From Pedobacter deserti (GTDB taxonomy: Bacteria > Bacteroidota > Bacteroidia > Sphingobacteriales > Sphingobacteriaceae), in the NCBI RefSeq assembly GCF_024436415.1, contig NZ_JAFMZQ010000001.1:1860001-1924000 (forward strand): DNA of 64,000 nucleotides. Direction: 5' to 3'. The notes beneath the pieces were generated by a model that saw only the letters and a list, made by a program, of their open reading frames with translations, was not told the DNA's origin and did no database searches. Shown here in pieces: positions 32,861-40,874 of this stretch. How positions within the stretch are numbered: the first letter of the stretch is position 1; every line of letters starts with the position of its first letter. The position numbers were made by a program, and so were the translations under genes.

Positions 32861-35771
32861 TTTTCAAACGGCTTAACTTAGTGAAAGGGATGCTGAGGCA
32901 GGTTTTGGTCCCTTCGCTACCCGAGCTAATGTGCAGTCTGGCTTCGATACGTTTGGCGCGTACATACATGTTGTTGATGCCGTGACCTTCTTTGGCGAGT
33001 TCCAGATTAAAGCCTGGTCCGTCGTTTTCCAGCATGATCTTCAGCGTGTCCTGTTCTACCACCGCGGTAAAGACCACTTCGGAGGCCTTAGCATGCTTAA
33101 GAATATTGTTGATAGATTCTTTCAGGATCATCATCAGGTTGCGGCTTACAGGGAGCGACAACTTTTCATCGCGCTTATCAAGGTTTATCGCTGAGCTGAA
33201 ATTTACCGGTGTATCGTTGAACATTTCCTGACCAAATTCGCTGATACGGTTAAGGAGCTGACTAAGGTCGTCGTTTTTGGGGTTGAGCGACCATAATATA
33301 TCCCGTGTACCAAGGTACAATTCATCTACATTTTTACGGATTTTGGCAATTACGGTTCTTTTTTCGGTGTCTTCTGGCGCTATCATACTGCATAAAACTT
33401 CTGATAGGACGTTGATACGCGTCAGTTTGTTACCAAGGTCGTCATGAAAGTCTTCCGCGGTCTGTTTCCTCACCTTAAACTGCTCTTCCAGTTTAATCTT
33501 AAGCCGCAATTTTCTACGACGTTCGTTCAACTGTATGATTACATAAACTGCCCCCACGATCAGCCCCAGGATAAGCAGTATGATCAGTGCTTTAAACGAG
33601 CCCGTCTGGTAATAGGGTGTTTCTATCACAAAGCTGAAGCTTGCCGTATTTGACGCCAGTTCCCCGTCTTTCGTGATGGCTTTTACCTCAAAGGTATATT
33701 CGCCGGGCGGCAGGGCGCTGAAGGTAATGGTGCTGTTGTTGGTTGGCTGACTGAATTTGGCGTCTGAGCCGACAAGTCTATACTGGTAGCTCAGGGCGTC
33801 CGGATTCCGAAGATAGATGCCCGTATAGCTGATGTTGATGTGGTTGTGGTTGAAGGGCAGACGAAAGCCACTTCTTCTATGATTGGCTTTGTAGGCAGCC
33901 TTTTGGACGCCAGCGGGGCCGCCCTGCTCGTAATTCGGGATCACCACCACGGAGTCGACCGACACATGGGGCGGTACCTGAGATGTACTTACCGGATCAA
34001 TGCGGTACACCACCGCGCCTTTTGTCGTCCCGATCCAGATGTGATCAGCCGTTTGCAGGATGGCATTCTGGTTGCATTCTACCATAGGCCCGGAACCGGG
34101 ATGGTCTCTGAGTACTTCGAAAGCTCCGTTCAAGCGCGCTATGCCCTTGCCTGTACCTACCCAAATCACGTTTCTGCGGTCTTTCAGGATGCTGTAAATA
34201 TGGTCCGAAAGAAAGCCGCTCTTGGTGTTGATCATCTTCAAGGCATTTGTTTTCGTGTTCCAGATGATGAGTCCATAGTCAGCCGTTCCAAAGATCACAT
34301 GGTCGCCGTCGCGCAGCATGCACAACACAGAGGCGCTTTGCAGCAGGCCCAACTTTAGCGGCTTAACTTTTTGTCCGTCCGTTACTAAAAATGCTCCGTC
34401 CTGTGTTCCGGCGATAACGGAGTCCTTACCCAGTTCGAGTAAGCTGCCGCCAAACTGCTCAATAATGCGCTTGATTTTACCTGTTTTAGCGTCAAGCTTA
34501 AGGCATCCGTAGTTGGTAGACAGCCAGATGGTACCGGAAGAATCTTCCATGATAGCATTATATGCAAGGCCCGGGCCTTGTTTGTCGACCCGCCGCAGAC
34601 CAGATTTGTTACGAACCCACAGGCCTCCTCCCGGCGTGCCTATCCAGATGTTGCCCTTGCTGTCGGTAAACAAGAAGTTGATGCGCTGCGATTCGGCCGG
34701 ACCGGGCATCAGGATGGGTTTAATCTGCCGCCCTCTTTTGTATTCAAAGATGCCCGTCGGCGTGCCTAGCCAAACCGTACCCGCTTCTGGTCCGTTGCAA
34801 AGCGACATAATGATACGGTTGCTCAAGCCCTGGGTTTCATCGAAAGTCACATAGCCATTGTCGGTATACTTGAACAGACCTGAGCCATCGGTGCCAAACC
34901 AAATGTTGTTTTCAGCGTCTTTAAAAACGTCGTTCACCATATTGCTGGTGAAGCCGTTCGACGAGTTGAAATGTATGCTGCGCCCACCGGAGATGTAGTA
35001 TGCCCCGTTCGGCGCACCAATCCAGATGGCGCCCTTATCGTCCTGAGCCATAGACATGCCGCGTATGCTGGTATTCGGATGTGCCTTCAGTGGCACCAGG
35101 GGTTCGGAGATATAAAGCCTGTCGCCCGTCAGGATCCATAACTTACCGGTCACGAAGCGGTCGGGCAGCAGATCGGTCACGATCAGGTCCTTTACCAGCT
35201 CCCTGCCCAGCACAGATTGCCATTTTCCGGCCTCGAACTTGAAAATGCCCTCCTGGTATATGCTGGCCCAGAGCGTGCCGTTATGGTCGGCGCGGATCCT
35301 TGTGACCGATTCCGAAGGCGATCCGGAAATATTGATCAGGCTGTCTTTGTCGCCCCTGAGCACATAGACCTGCTTGTTCCTGATGGCGTAAACGTTGCCT
35401 GTGCGGTCGGCCGCCAGTCTGCTTGTCCAGCCCCTGATCGTTTTGAAGTCGTAAATGCGATTACCGCTTAAGCGGTTTATCCCACGGGCAGTTCCGATAT
35501 AAATGTTGCCGTCCGCACCGGCAGTCAACGAAAGGGTAAAGTTACTGTTCAGGCCATTGGTCCGGCCGTAGTTTGCAAAGTGTCTGCCGTCGAAAGAGCT
35601 GATGCCGCCGAAGGTCGAAACCCAGAGCCGGCGCTGCTTGTCCTGAATGATTGAGGTAATCTGCGACTGCGTAAGTCCGTCTTCGATATCGAATTGCTGG
35701 AAGTTATACCGTTGTGCAAACAGTTCGGTGCACAGCAGCAGCACAGTAAAAAGGACCAGTATTCTCTTCAT
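32853..35771 (-). CDS. two-component sensor kinase with periplasmic propellers and Y_Y_Y domain
   Basis: A 972-residue membrane sensor. The signal peptide MKRILVLFTVLLLCTELFAQ leads into two seven-bladed propellers made of repeated 'DxxGxxWIGT' units (for example 'DSKGNIWIGTPGGGLWVRNK'), a Y_Y_Y Ig-like domain, one membrane helix ('ALIILLILGLIVGAVYVIIQ'), a HisKA_3 dimerisation domain with the phospho-His in 'AEDFHDDLGNKLTRINVL' and a HATPase domain ('NNILKHAKASE', 'ENDGPGFNL'). It resembles hybrid PUL sensors but is not fused to a DNA-binding domain; the regulator is separate and overlaps by 8 bp. I start at ATG 35771; the open frame extends to 35858 through the 24-bp promoter repeat. Confidence 0.92.
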   Translation of the reverse strand: MKRILVLFTVLLLCTELFAQRYNFQQFDIEDGLTQSQITSIIQDKQRRLWVSTFGGISSFDGRHFANYGRTNGLNSNFTLSLTAGADGNIYIGTARGINRLSGNRIYDFKTIRGWTSRLAADRTGNVYAIRNKQVYVLRGDKDSLINISGSPSESVTRIRADHNGTLWASIYQEGIFKFEAGKWQSVLGRELVKDLIVTDLLPDRFVTGKLWILTGDRLYISEPLVPLKAHPNTSIRGMSMAQDDKGAIWIGAPNGAYYISGGRSIHFNSSNGFTSNMVNDVFKDAENNIWFGTDGSGLFKYTDNGYVTFDETQGLSNRIIMSLCNGPEAGTVWLGTPTGIFEYKRGRQIKPILMPGPAESQRINFLFTDSKGNIWIGTPGGGLWVRNKSGLRRVDKQGPGLAYNAIMEDSSGTIWLSTNYGCLKLDAKTGKIKRIIEQFGGSLLELGKDSVIAGTQDGAFLVTDGQKVKPLKLGLLQSASVLCMLRDGDHVIFGTADYGLIIWNTKTNALKMINTKSGFLSDHIYSILKDRRNVIWVGTGKGIARLNGAFEVLRDHPGSGPMVECNQNAILQTADHIWIGTTKGAVVYRIDPVSTSQVPPHVSVDSVVVIPNYEQGGPAGVQKAAYKANHRRSGFRLPFNHNHINISYTGIYLRNPDALSYQYRLVGSDAKFSQPTNNSTITFSALPPGEYTFEVKAITKDGELASNTASFSFVIETPYYQTGSFKALIILLILGLIVGAVYVIIQLNERRRKLRLKIKLEEQFKVRKQTAEDFHDDLGNKLTRINVLSEVLCSMIAPEDTEKRTVIAKIRKNVDELYLGTRDILWSLNPKNDDLSQLLNRISEFGQEMFNDTPVNFSSAINLDKRDEKLSLPVSRNLMMILKESINNILKHAKASEVVFTAVVEQDTLKIMLENDGPGFNLELAKEGHGINNMYVRAKRIEARLHISSGSEGTKTCLSIPFTKLSRLKNV

Positions 35772-35776
35772 CGTTG

Positions 35777-35821
35777 TGCAAATATACCGCTTTAGGGTGA
35801 TGCAAATATACCCCTTCAGGG
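35777..35821 (-). promoter_or_regulatory. tandem 24-bp repeat carrying two -7 elements for the sensor kinase
   Basis: Two 21-bp copies (35777-35797 and 35801-35821), 24 bp apart, differ at only two positions. On the - strand each contains TATATTTG (35786-35779 and 35810-35803), an exact -7 match. The nearer one would start transcription within a few bases of the ATG at 35771, giving a nearly leaderless mRNA; the farther one gives a leader of about 25 nt. The copies may equally be operators, for example for the divergent AraC protein. Confidence 0.55.
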
Positions 35822-35847
35822 GGGAGCATAAAATATTCAACACGCTG

Positions 35848-35855
35848 TAAATTTG
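35848..35855 (+). promoter_or_regulatory. -7 element of the AraC-type regulator gene
   Basis: TAAATTTG is an exact TAnnTTTG match on the + strand, 22 bp before the ATG at 35878. No -33 match is seen; the direct repeats at 35777-35821 lie where an activator would bind. Confidence 0.5.
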
Positions 35856-35877
35856 CATAGTACAAAAATGAAAGCGT

Positions 35878-36219
35878 ATGGAAAAGACATATTTTGACTC
35901 CGAGATTCAGCGGCGGCTGGATCTGGCAAGGGATTTCATGGCCAGGAACTACCACCGTAACATCGGCCTGAAGGATATTGCCATAGCGTCCTGCCTGTCC
36001 GTGAACCATTTGCTCCGAAACTTTAAACGCGCATACCATACTTCGCCCTATCAGTATCTGCGAAGCCTGCGGCTTCAGCATGCCAAGTATTATTTGAAGC
36101 ATAGCGACTACACTGTTGGGCAGATCGTTGATGTGGTAGGCTTTGAATGTCCCAGCTCATTTATCAGGCTGTTCCGTTCATCTTTCAACATTACACCGGG
36201 ACAGTATCGTGCAAATTAA
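35878..36219 (+). CDS. short AraC-family regulator (DNA-binding domain only)
   Basis: A 113-residue protein that is almost entirely an AraC/XylS double helix-turn-helix domain: 'GLKDIAIASCLSVNHLLRNF' is the first helix-turn-helix and 'TVGQIVDVVGFECPSSFIRL' the second, ending 'FRSSFNITPGQYRAN'. It lacks any sensor or dimerisation domain, so control must come from expression level or partner proteins. It is divergent from the sensor kinase, with the 24-bp repeats in between, and is followed 12 bp later by an NTF2-like gene. Confidence 0.92.
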   Translation: MEKTYFDSEIQRRLDLARDFMARNYHRNIGLKDIAIASCLSVNHLLRNFKRAYHTSPYQYLRSLRLQHAKYYLKHSDYTVGQIVDVVGFECPSSFIRLFRSSFNITPGQYRAN

Positions 36220-36231
36220 ATAACCCTCTAT

Positions 36232-36660
36232 ATGAAAAGAAGAATTTTGATGTATACTATGATGCTGGGCATCGTGTATACTGCCGCGGTTGCCGGCCCC
36301 GAAAAACCTGTAAAAAACGTAAACGAAAGCTGCAGCACCGTAATAGAGGCCTTCGTATCGGCCTATACCAATGGTGATGCCGATCTGTTCAAACGTGTCC
36401 TTCACGATGATGCTGTGATGAGCGTGAACAGAAAGGACCAGACCATCAAGCACACCAGAAATGCGCTGATTTCTTTTTATAAGAAAACCGGGGGTATGAA
36501 GCTCAACTGTGAAGCCTCACACGAGGTGATCTCCGATAATGGCTGCATGATGATGGTCCGGGTCGATTTCAAATATCCTGAATTTGTTCAGCAGAACTAT
36601 CTAACCATCGAAAAAGCCAAGAGTGGCAAATGGACTGTCACTCAGATTAATCGCATATAG
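36232..36660 (+). CDS. exported NTF2-like (lumazine-binding-like) small protein
   Basis: A 142-residue protein with a signal peptide (MKRRILMYTMMLGIVYTAAV, cut near 'AGPE') and a cone-shaped NTF2/SnoaL-like domain: 'VIEAFVSAYTNGDADLFKRV' followed by 'HDDAVMSVNRKDQTI' is typical of the lumazine-binding DUF4440-type group. No catalytic residues can be named. It lies 12 bp after the AraC-type gene and is probably co-transcribed with it; a strong terminator follows at 36775-36805. Confidence 0.75.
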   Translation: MKRRILMYTMMLGIVYTAAVAGPEKPVKNVNESCSTVIEAFVSAYTNGDADLFKRVLHDDAVMSVNRKDQTIKHTRNALISFYKKTGGMKLNCEASHEVISDNGCMMMVRVDFKYPEFVQQNYLTIEKAKSGKWTVTQINRI

Positions 36661-36774
36661 CGATCTTTTAATGGTGATTTTCACCTATGTAAATTGCGTT
36701 TAATTAATATATATTTGAAGCAGGAAACTCAAAGTAAGTTTGGATAAATTTAGATTTGGGTTAGTTAATAATTA

Positions 36775-36805
36775 AAGTCATTCGGTTTCACCGGGTGACT
36801 TTTTT
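36775..36805. terminator. intrinsic terminator after the NTF2-like gene
   Basis: An 11-bp stem, AAGTCATTCGG (36775-36785) with CCGGGTGACTT (36791-36801), containing two G-U pairs, 5-nt loop, then a T-run. It overlaps the last codons of the convergent gene at 36778. On the - strand an A/T-rich stretch follows too, so it may work both ways. Confidence 0.75.
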
Positions 36806-37368
36806 ATTAGGTCCATAAGCTGATCCAGTCGTTCTTTCTCCCTGTTAAGATAAGCCTTGCGCAGGATGGTGGCGCTGAGTGAAACCCAGAGTACGATAAA
36901 GCCGATGATCAGGGCTTGCCAAAGGATGCTGAAGTGGTTTAGCATATCGTAGGCGTACAGTCCGAATCCGAGGCAGAGTCCGACCAGGTAAACCCAGTAA
37001 AGTTTATTGTACAGGGTAAATTTGTTGAGCTGGTATGCTTTAAGGGAAGCCAGGAAGCTCGCCGGGTCTGCCGTAAAATCAGTCCGGGATATGATGCGGT
37101 AATCAAGATACAAGATGAAGGTGTATACACCGGTAAGCATGGCGATAATGGCCAGTCCGGCCTGGGTTGTCCAGGAATCGAAGCTGAAAAACAGGAAGAG
37201 TGACAGGAATGCAGCAAAGGAGACAAGCATGCCGATTATATTAAGCAGCGAACGGGTCTTTATTGCCGAAACTTCCTTTTTTGCCTGCGCAAGCATCTCA
37301 TCAGACGAAATGTTTGTTTCAACAGAATGTGATTGCCAAAGCGACTGTATGTGATCAAATTCTTGCAT
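36778..37368 (-). CDS. membrane protein, putative anti-sigma partner of the adjacent ECF sigma factor
   Basis: A 196-residue protein with a soluble N-terminus of about 38 residues ('MQEFDHIQSLWQSHSVETN'), four hydrophobic helices (two near 42-85, two near 123-165) and a charged C-terminal tail ('YLNREKERLDQLMDLIKKSP'). No enzyme motif is seen. It overlaps the end of the sigma gene by 14 bp, the usual place for an anti-sigma factor, and its cytoplasmic N-terminus could bind the sigma. The family itself is not one I can name, so the anti-sigma role is an inference from context. Confidence 0.65.
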   Translation of the reverse strand: MQEFDHIQSLWQSHSVETNISSDEMLAQAKKEVSAIKTRSLLNIIGMLVSFAAFLSLFLFFSFDSWTTQAGLAIIAMLTGVYTFILYLDYRIISRTDFTADPASFLASLKAYQLNKFTLYNKLYWVYLVGLCLGFGLYAYDMLNHFSILWQALIIGFIVLWVSLSATILRKAYLNREKERLDQLMDLIKKSPGETE

Positions 37369-37852
37369 GCTGATTGTATAATTCTGTTAGCTTTTGTTTT
37401 ATCCGGTGAATCTTAACACGCAGGTTGCCTTCACTGATCCCGGAAATCTCAGCGATCTCGGCATATGGCAGCTCGTCGAGCACCATGGTAATAATAAATC
37501 GGTCGTTCTCTTCCAGTTTGGCTATCGACTGATACAGCAAGGCGATCTGTTCGTTTTTTTCTGAATGCTCCTCAGCGCGCGTTTCTATGATGTTATCTGT
37601 CAGTTCGTCCTTCGCCTGCCTTTTCTCCGACCTCAGGTAGGTTAGGCAGGTGTTAACCGCTATCCGGTATATCCAGGTGGAGATCTGCGATTTGTTTCTG
37701 AACTTCTCGAGGTTTTGCCACACTTTTAGGAAGGTTTCCTGTAGAAGATCATTGGCCGCATCTTTATCGCCCGTGTAGCCATAGCACAAATGGAAGATCT
37801 TTTTTGAGTTTGTGTCAAAAATCTGTTTAAATAAGTGGTCTTTGCTCTCCAT
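37355..37852 (-). CDS. ECF-type RNA polymerase sigma factor
   Basis: A 165-residue sigma-70 family protein: region 2 ('KDAANDLLQETFLKVWQNLE', 'STWIYRIAVNTCLTYLRSEK') and region 4 ('LPYAEIAEISGISEGNLRVK'). It is unlike the FecR-paired sigma at 20517-21086 in its region 4 and has a four-helix membrane protein instead of FecR downstream. A - strand promoter element is seen about 60 bp upstream. The target genes are unknown. Confidence 0.93.
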   Translation of the reverse strand: MESKDHLFKQIFDTNSKKIFHLCYGYTGDKDAANDLLQETFLKVWQNLEKFRNKSQISTWIYRIAVNTCLTYLRSEKRQAKDELTDNIIETRAEEHSEKNEQIALLYQSIAKLEENDRFIITMVLDELPYAEIAEISGISEGNLRVKIHRIKQKLTELYNQHARI

Positions 37853-37914
37853 TAATGCTACTCTGCAGTTGTTTGATGCGCGGATATTTTAATTGTTACA
37901 AACCTGCTGGTGAG

Positions 37915-37922
37915 CAAAATTA
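37915..37922 (-). promoter_or_regulatory. -7 element of the sigma-factor operon
   Basis: TAATTTTG on the - strand, exact match; a TTG on the same strand at 37947-37945 gives a 22-bp spacer. Predicted leader about 60 nt. It partly faces the promoter of the divergent symporter gene (37930-37960), so the two may interfere. Confidence 0.5.
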
Positions 37923-37929
37923 ATAAATG

Positions 37930-37960
37930 TTTGTTCCCTTACCGCAATTAATTACTTTTG
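37930..37960 (+). promoter_or_regulatory. promoter of the dicarboxylate symporter gene
   Basis: TTTG (37930-37933), a 19-bp spacer and TACTTTTG (37953-37960) fully match the Bacteroidetes consensus; the ATG at 37985 follows 24 bp after the -7 element. Confidence 0.7.
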
Positions 37961-37984
37961 TTCGTGCTAAAAAATGGCTCATTT

Positions 37985-39412
37985 ATGAAACGAGGTCGCG
38001 CCGGACTAATTACCTTCCTTTTTGTTACCATAGCAGTTATCCTTGGTGTACTTAAGGAATTTAATGTCGTGTACGTGCCCGAAAATGTGATGATGGCGAC
38101 CAGGTGGATACTCGGACTGGAACTGCTGTTCTTTGCCTTTCTGAAGAAGAACCTGACCACCTGGATCCTGGTGTGTATGGTGCTTGGCGTTTTTGTGGGC
38201 ATAGACTATCCCAGTGTAGCCATCGCGCTTCAGCCATTGAGCAAGGGCTTTATTAAGCTTGTAAAGACCATCGTGGGCCCAATTCTTTTTGCGACACTGG
38301 TATATGGCATAGCGGGGCATTCTGATCTTAAACAGGTTGGCCGCATGGCCTGGAAGTCTATGCTTTATTTCTATTGCGCCACGACCATCGCGCTGTTCAT
38401 CGGACTTGCGGCCATCAACATCTCCCAGGCGGGGGTAGGGGTGCAAGTCGAAAACATGCCGCACAATGAGCTGCCCAAACCGGTAAAAGATGCCGGCGAT
38501 GAGAGTATGCTTCAAAGCCTTCCGTCGAATGTGCACTGGCTATATAAAACGCTCGCATTTTTCCGGAATATATTTCCGGAGAATATCGCTAAGTCCATCT
38601 ATGATGCACAGATCCTGCAGATCGTGATCTTCTCGGTCATCTTCGGTATAGGACTGGCCATGGTGGATGAAAAAAAACGCAAGCCGATGGTGGACTTCTG
38701 TGAGAGCCTTTCGGAGACCATGTTCAAGTTTACCAATGTAATCATGTACTTTGCGCCGATAGGCGTGGGCGCGGCCATGGCCTATACTGTAGGGCATATG
38801 GGCGTCGATATTCTGATGCACCTGTTCATGCTTGTCGCTACACTCTACGTGGCACTCCTGGCCTTCCTTCTGCTGGTACTTCTGCCAATCGCGCTTTACC
38901 TCAGAATTCCCGTGATCAAATTTATTAATGCTATAAAGGAACCTGTTTCCATAGCCTTTGCCACCACAAGTTCTGATGCGGCATTGCCAAAGGCCATGAA
39001 TGCTATGGAGAAGTTTGGCGTACCGCGTAAAATCGTCTCTTTTGTAATACCCACCGGATATAGTTTCAACCTCGATGGCACCACGCTGTATCTCTCGCTG
39101 GCATCGATATTTGTAGCCCAGGCTGCCGGAATGCATTTGTCGTTCGGCGAGCAACTGCTGATTGTATTTACGCTGATGATTACGAGCAAGGGTGTTGCCG
39201 CTATTCCAAGGGCTTCGCTGATTATCCTGATTGCTACGGCCGACCAGTTCGGATTGCCTACTTTCATTATTGCAGCAATTCTGGGAATCGACGAACTGAT
39301 GGATATGGGGCGTACGTCTTTAAACGTAATCGGCAACTGTCTGGCTACGGTGGTCATCGCGAAGTGGGAAGGGGAATACAATCCGGATGCAGAGGTGAAT
39401 AACGAGGTTTAG
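37985..39412 (+). CDS. dicarboxylate/amino acid:cation symporter (DAACS family)
   Basis: An inner membrane carrier of 475 residues, importing glutamate, aspartate or C4-dicarboxylates with sodium or protons. Key stretches are 'AFATTSSDAALPKAMNAMEK' (the Ser-rich hairpin), 'VIPTGYSFNLDGTTLYLSLA' (substrate-binding helix, NLDGT) and 'GIDELMDMGRTSLNVIGNCL' (conserved Asp and MGRT-N), all family hallmarks. I use ATG 37985; a TTG at 37958 would place the start inside the promoter. A small membrane-anchored protein gene starts 3 bp after the stop. Confidence 0.93.
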   Translation: MKRGRAGLITFLFVTIAVILGVLKEFNVVYVPENVMMATRWILGLELLFFAFLKKNLTTWILVCMVLGVFVGIDYPSVAIALQPLSKGFIKLVKTIVGPILFATLVYGIAGHSDLKQVGRMAWKSMLYFYCATTIALFIGLAAINISQAGVGVQVENMPHNELPKPVKDAGDESMLQSLPSNVHWLYKTLAFFRNIFPENIAKSIYDAQILQIVIFSVIFGIGLAMVDEKKRKPMVDFCESLSETMFKFTNVIMYFAPIGVGAAMAYTVGHMGVDILMHLFMLVATLYVALLAFLLLVLLPIALYLRIPVIKFINAIKEPVSIAFATTSSDAALPKAMNAMEKFGVPRKIVSFVIPTGYSFNLDGTTLYLSLASIFVAQAAGMHLSFGEQLLIVFTLMITSKGVAAIPRASLIILIATADQFGLPTFIIAAILGIDELMDMGRTSLNVIGNCLATVVIAKWEGEYNPDAEVNNEV

Positions 39413-39415
39413 CAT

Positions 39416-39922
39416 ATGAGTTCAAGAGCAAAGAAGATTTTTATACTGTTCACAATAGTCGTTCCTTTTCTGATCTATTGTGTGATCTATTACACGCCGA
39501 TGCTGCGGAACGCGCCATTCAAGTCGGCCGAGTTTGAATCAATCGAATACAAATGGGGAGTAGGGGATAAGCTGGAAAATTCCTATAATTCTGCTACCGG
39601 GGAATATATCTACGTGAACGTAAGGGATTCTGTGGTTAGAACCAACGTGAAGTTGCGGCAGAATGATATTATCTATCTGCACAATAAGGCAAATGAACTG
39701 GGTTTGTGGAATTTTCCTGAGGTGATCGCCAATACCGGTGCCGATCTGAAGTCGCCGCGTGTACTGCGTCACGAAATCAGGTTTAACTACAAAAGAAAAA
39801 GCAAACAGGTGACGTTTATGGCCGACTATAACGAGATCCCTAAACTGCGTGATGTGGCCGGACAAATGATCAAGTTGGTTAGGCAAAGCATCAGCGATGC
39901 AGAGATACGATATAATAAATAA
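39416..39922 (+). CDS. membrane-anchored protein of unknown function
   Basis: A 168-residue protein with one N-terminal membrane helix ('KIFILFTIVVPFLIYCVIYY') and a soluble, probably periplasmic domain of about 135 residues with alternating strands ('LRHEIRFNYKRKSKQVTFMA'). No lipobox or enzyme motif is present. The start is 3 bp after the symporter stop, so the two are likely one transcript, but nothing in the sequence shows a functional tie. Function unknown. Confidence 0.7.
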   Translation: MSSRAKKIFILFTIVVPFLIYCVIYYTPMLRNAPFKSAEFESIEYKWGVGDKLENSYNSATGEYIYVNVRDSVVRTNVKLRQNDIIYLHNKANELGLWNFPEVIANTGADLKSPRVLRHEIRFNYKRKSKQVTFMADYNEIPKLRDVAGQMIKLVRQSISDAEIRYNK

Positions 39923-39929
39923 GTTCGTG

Positions 39930-39960
39930 TTGTGCTTTTAGAAAATTAAATCTATATTTG
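39930..39960 (+). promoter_or_regulatory. promoter of rplU-rpmA
   Basis: TTG (39930-39932), a 20-bp spacer and TATATTTG (39953-39960), an exact -7 match. The rplU ATG lies 44 bp downstream, leaving a leader of about 38 nt. Confidence 0.7.
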
Positions 39961-40004
39961 CACCTCGTTAAAAAGAAACAATTTAAAATACAAATTATTT
40001 AACA

Positions 40005-40316
40005 ATGTACGCAATAGTAAATATAGCAGGGCAGCAATTCAAAGTTGCAAAAGACCAGCACCTTTTTGTACACCGCTTACAAGGAGATGAGGGCGCTAGT
40101 ATTGAATTTGACAATGTATTGTTGGTTGAAGATGGTGGTAAAATCTCTGTAGGAGCTCCTGCTTTGAAAGGTGCGACTGTTTCAGCTAAGATCGTGTCTC
40201 ATTTAAAAGGTGATAAAGTAATCGTTTTCAAAAAGAAACGCAGAAAAGGTTACAAAAAGAAAAACGGACACCGTCAGTATTTCACCAAAATCCAGATCTC
40301 TGGTATCAGTTTATAA
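40005..40316 (+). CDS. rplU: 50S ribosomal protein L21
   Basis: A 103-residue ribosomal protein of the large subunit, contacting 23S rRNA. It opens '[18 protein letters not shown]', a near-exact L21 signature, and ends with the basic '[20 protein letters not shown]' and '[11 protein letters not shown]' typical of the family. Pairing with L27 56 bp downstream is the near-universal order. Confidence 0.97.
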   Translation: MYAIVNIAGQQFKVAKDQHLFVHRLQGDEGASIEFDNVLLVEDGGKISVGAPALKGATVSAKIVSHLKGDKVIVFKKKRRKGYKKKNGHRQYFTKIQISGISL

Positions 40317-40372
40317 GAATTGTTAACACAAGATTATCGGCTTTAGCAGGTAATTATAAAACATAAATCAAC

Positions 40373-40792
40373 ATGGCACATAAAAAAGGAGCCGGTAGTT
40401 CGAAGAACGGACGTGAATCGCATAGCAAGCGTTTAGGTATCAAGGTTTTTGGTGGTCAGGAAGCTATCGCTGGAAACATCTTAGTGCGTCAGCGCGGTAC
40501 AAAGCATCATCCAGATAAAGGCGTAGGTATTGGTAAAGACCATACTTTGTTTGCCCTGGTTGACGGAACAGTAGTTTTCAAAAAGAAAAAAGACAACAAA
40601 TCATACGTTTCTGTATTGCCAACTGCAGTAGTTAAAGAGGTCGTTGAAAAGAATGCTCCGGCTAAGCAATCAGCGAAGGCTGCCGCTCCGGTTGCTGAAG
40701 CTGCACCAGCGAAAAAAGCGCCTGCAAAAAAGGCTCCTAAAGCTGAAACAGCTGCCGAGTCTACAGAAACTGAAGCTGCACCAGCAGAATAA
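40373..40792 (+). CDS. rpmA: 50S ribosomal protein L27 with Ala/Lys/Pro-rich C-terminal extension
   Basis: L27 sits near the peptidyl-transferase centre. Residues 1-85 are canonical: '[20 protein letters not shown]', then '[20 protein letters not shown]' and '[14 protein letters not shown]'. There is no N-terminal presequence of the Firmicutes type. The product is 139 residues, against about 85-90 in most bacteria; the extra ~50 are an Ala/Lys/Pro/Glu low-complexity tail ('[20 protein letters not shown]'), absent from E. coli L27. A strong terminator follows. Confidence 0.96.
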   Translation: MAHKKGAGSSKNGRESHSKRLGIKVFGGQEAIAGNILVRQRGTKHHPDKGVGIGKDHTLFALVDGTVVFKKKKDNKSYVSVLPTAVVKEVVEKNAPAKQSAKAAAPVAEAAPAKKAPAKKAPKAETAAESTETEAAPAE

Positions 40793-40813
40793 GTATAAAG
40801 ATCCAAAGAAAGA

Positions 40814-40843
40814 GGGATTCGTTTTAACGGATCCCTTTTTTTT
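40814..40843 (+). terminator. intrinsic terminator of rplU-rpmA
   Basis: Stem GGGATTCG (40814-40821) with CGGATCCC (40828-40835), one G-U pair, 6-nt loop, then eight T (40836-40843). A textbook intrinsic terminator 21 bp after the rpmA stop. Confidence 0.88.
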
Positions 40844-40874
40844 GCGCTCTGCTTTTCGTTTCGAAATATCGATC

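Noticed and set aside
34385..34567. Possible separate small gene inside the sensor kinase
   Set aside because: Only a shadow frame on the same strand; the kinase propeller repeats continue without a break through this stretch.
36673..36685. Palindrome GGTGA-TTT-TCACC downstream of the NTF2-like gene as a regulator site
   Set aside because: A 5-bp stem with 3-nt spacer after a gene and before a terminator; too short and badly placed to call an operator.
38540..39154. 204-codon - strand frame opposite the dicarboxylate symporter
   Set aside because: Antisense shadow of a well-supported transporter; rich in His, Gln and Arg without domain features.
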